Shown here piece after piece: positions 12,056 through 12,529 of a DNA stretch of 12,529 bases. Under the pieces are notes generated by a model, which was not told the DNA's origin, did no database searches, and worked only from the letters and a program-made list of their open reading frames with translations. This DNA is from JBDKUD01 sp050943315. GTDB lineage: Bacteria; Bacillota; Syntrophomonadia; Syntrophomonadales; Syntrophomonadaceae. Position numbers and translations under genes: made by a program. Numbering within the stretch: the first letter of the stretch is position 1; each line of letters opens with the position of its first letter. The stretch lies in the NCBI GenBank assembly GCA_050943315.1, contig JBMNOY010000063.1, positions 1 to 12,529 on the forward strand, in the 5' to 3' direction.

Positions 12056-12529
12056 TACCCGTCAAACTCCTTAGCTGTGCATCATATATCATAAGATCGT
12101 CGGCAGAGAATCCCAGGGCCAGTCCCAGCAACTGGGGAAGGAACAGGCATGGAATCGGCCGGCCGTTATAGTACTCCGACTGCCGGCAATGCAGCAGAAG
12201 ATGGCAGTTTCCGCAAGCGGTTATAATAACCTCCGCCCCCTTGGCGGCCAACTCCTCCAGGCGGGTCCGGCCTATTTGATAAGCTGCAGCCAGATTGCTC
12301 ATCGTGAGGGAAGCCCCGCAGCACCGGTTTTGGAATGAATAACCGACTAAACTTTTTGCTGCTGCCTGGACCAGTTTCTCCATAACCCGGGGGTGGTCAG
12401 CATCGTCAAACTGCATAACCTCCGCAGGGCGAAAAATCTGGCAGGGATGCACCAGGGCTGCTTTTACCGGTATGGTTTTCTTAAATCCCGCCAGCAAATC
12501 ACTTTCACTCCCGCCCAACACCTCCAGCA
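12048..12529 (-). CDS. HdrB-like CCG-domain protein, 3' part
   Basis: The frame is open to the window edge, so the N-terminal part, including the first CCG domain, is missing. The visible 160 residues form a second CCG (cysteine-rich) domain: VHPCQIFRP, then NRCCGASL and a closing TACGNCHLLLH. These cysteines bind the unusual cubane clusters of HdrB, the disulfide-reducing subunit of heterodisulfide reductase. The LPQLLGLALGFS segment near the end is also typical of HdrB. The methionine-like GTG at 12521 is internal to the domain and not a credible start. The gene overlaps the HdrC-like gene and surely forms an operon with it. Related CCG proteins also occur in succinate/fumarate, lactate and glycolate oxidoreductases. 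The HdrC neighbour makes the Hdr type most likely. Confidence 0.8.
   Translation of the reverse strand, partial: LEVLGGSESDLLAGFKKTIPVKAALVHPCQIFRPAEVMQFDDADHPRVMEKLVQAAAKSLVGYSFQNRCCGASLTMSNLAAAYQIGRTRLEELAAKGAEVIITACGNCHLLLHCRQSEYYNGRPIPCLFLPQLLGLALGFSADDLMIYDAQLRSLTGNV

Overview
The window looks like chromosome from an anaerobic, Gram-positive-type Firmicute. A Desulfotomaculum/Pelotomaculum-like member of the Peptococcaceae is my best guess. The reasons are the strong AGGAGG ribosome binding sites, several TTG/GTG starts, the small Firmicutes-typical families DUF1659, DUF2922 and YvrJ, a PadR regulator paired with a permease-prefix protein, and a heterodisulfide-reductase-like HdrB/HdrC pair. 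The genus is inference. No rRNA, tRNA, CRISPR array, transposase or integrase was seen.

Layout. 1-206 (+) is the 3' end of a gene ending in a SEC-C zinc motif. 207-475 is a non-coding stretch packed with hairpins, including two good terminators. 476-2349 (+) is a compact five-gene cassette: DUF1659, DUF2922, YvrJ (one membrane helix), a T7-lysozyme/PGRP-type N-acetylmuramoyl-L-alanine amidase, and an unknown 111-residue protein that overlaps it. 2420-8035 (-) is one very large gene (1871 codons) for a secreted, surface-anchored protein. Its order is signal peptide, DGG-repeat propeller, two chitobiase-type domains, gingipain-like (C25) protease domain, seven RCC1 blades, and a CFI-box C-terminal sorting/membrane segment. 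8193-9192 (-) is a PadR repressor plus an overlapping four-helix membrane protein, with a readable promoter and candidate operator. 9346-10773 (+) is a membrane-anchored metallophosphoesterase. 11037-11447 (-) is a VanZ-family protein. 11690-12529 (-) is an HdrC-like ferredoxin and the 3' part of an HdrB-like CCG protein, overlapping and probably translationally coupled.

The most striking non-genic signal is a dispersed family of short palindromic elements (31-47 bp). Each begins AATAAGTGAA or a close variant, and intact copies end TTCACTTATT. There are six copies in 12.5 kb, all between genes. They fall into two subfamilies with different cores but the same ends. One copy supplies the stop codon of the phosphoesterase gene.

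How the genes may work together: several products act at or outside the membrane (amidase, YvrJ, giant protease/propeller, phosphoesterase, VanZ, PadR partner), so the stretch looks like accessory cell-envelope functions next to an energy-metabolism operon. The amidase cassette resembles a small-membrane-protein plus wall-hydrolase unit, but three of its five members have no known function. The most interesting candidates for something undescribed are that cassette, the giant surface protein and the palindromic repeats.
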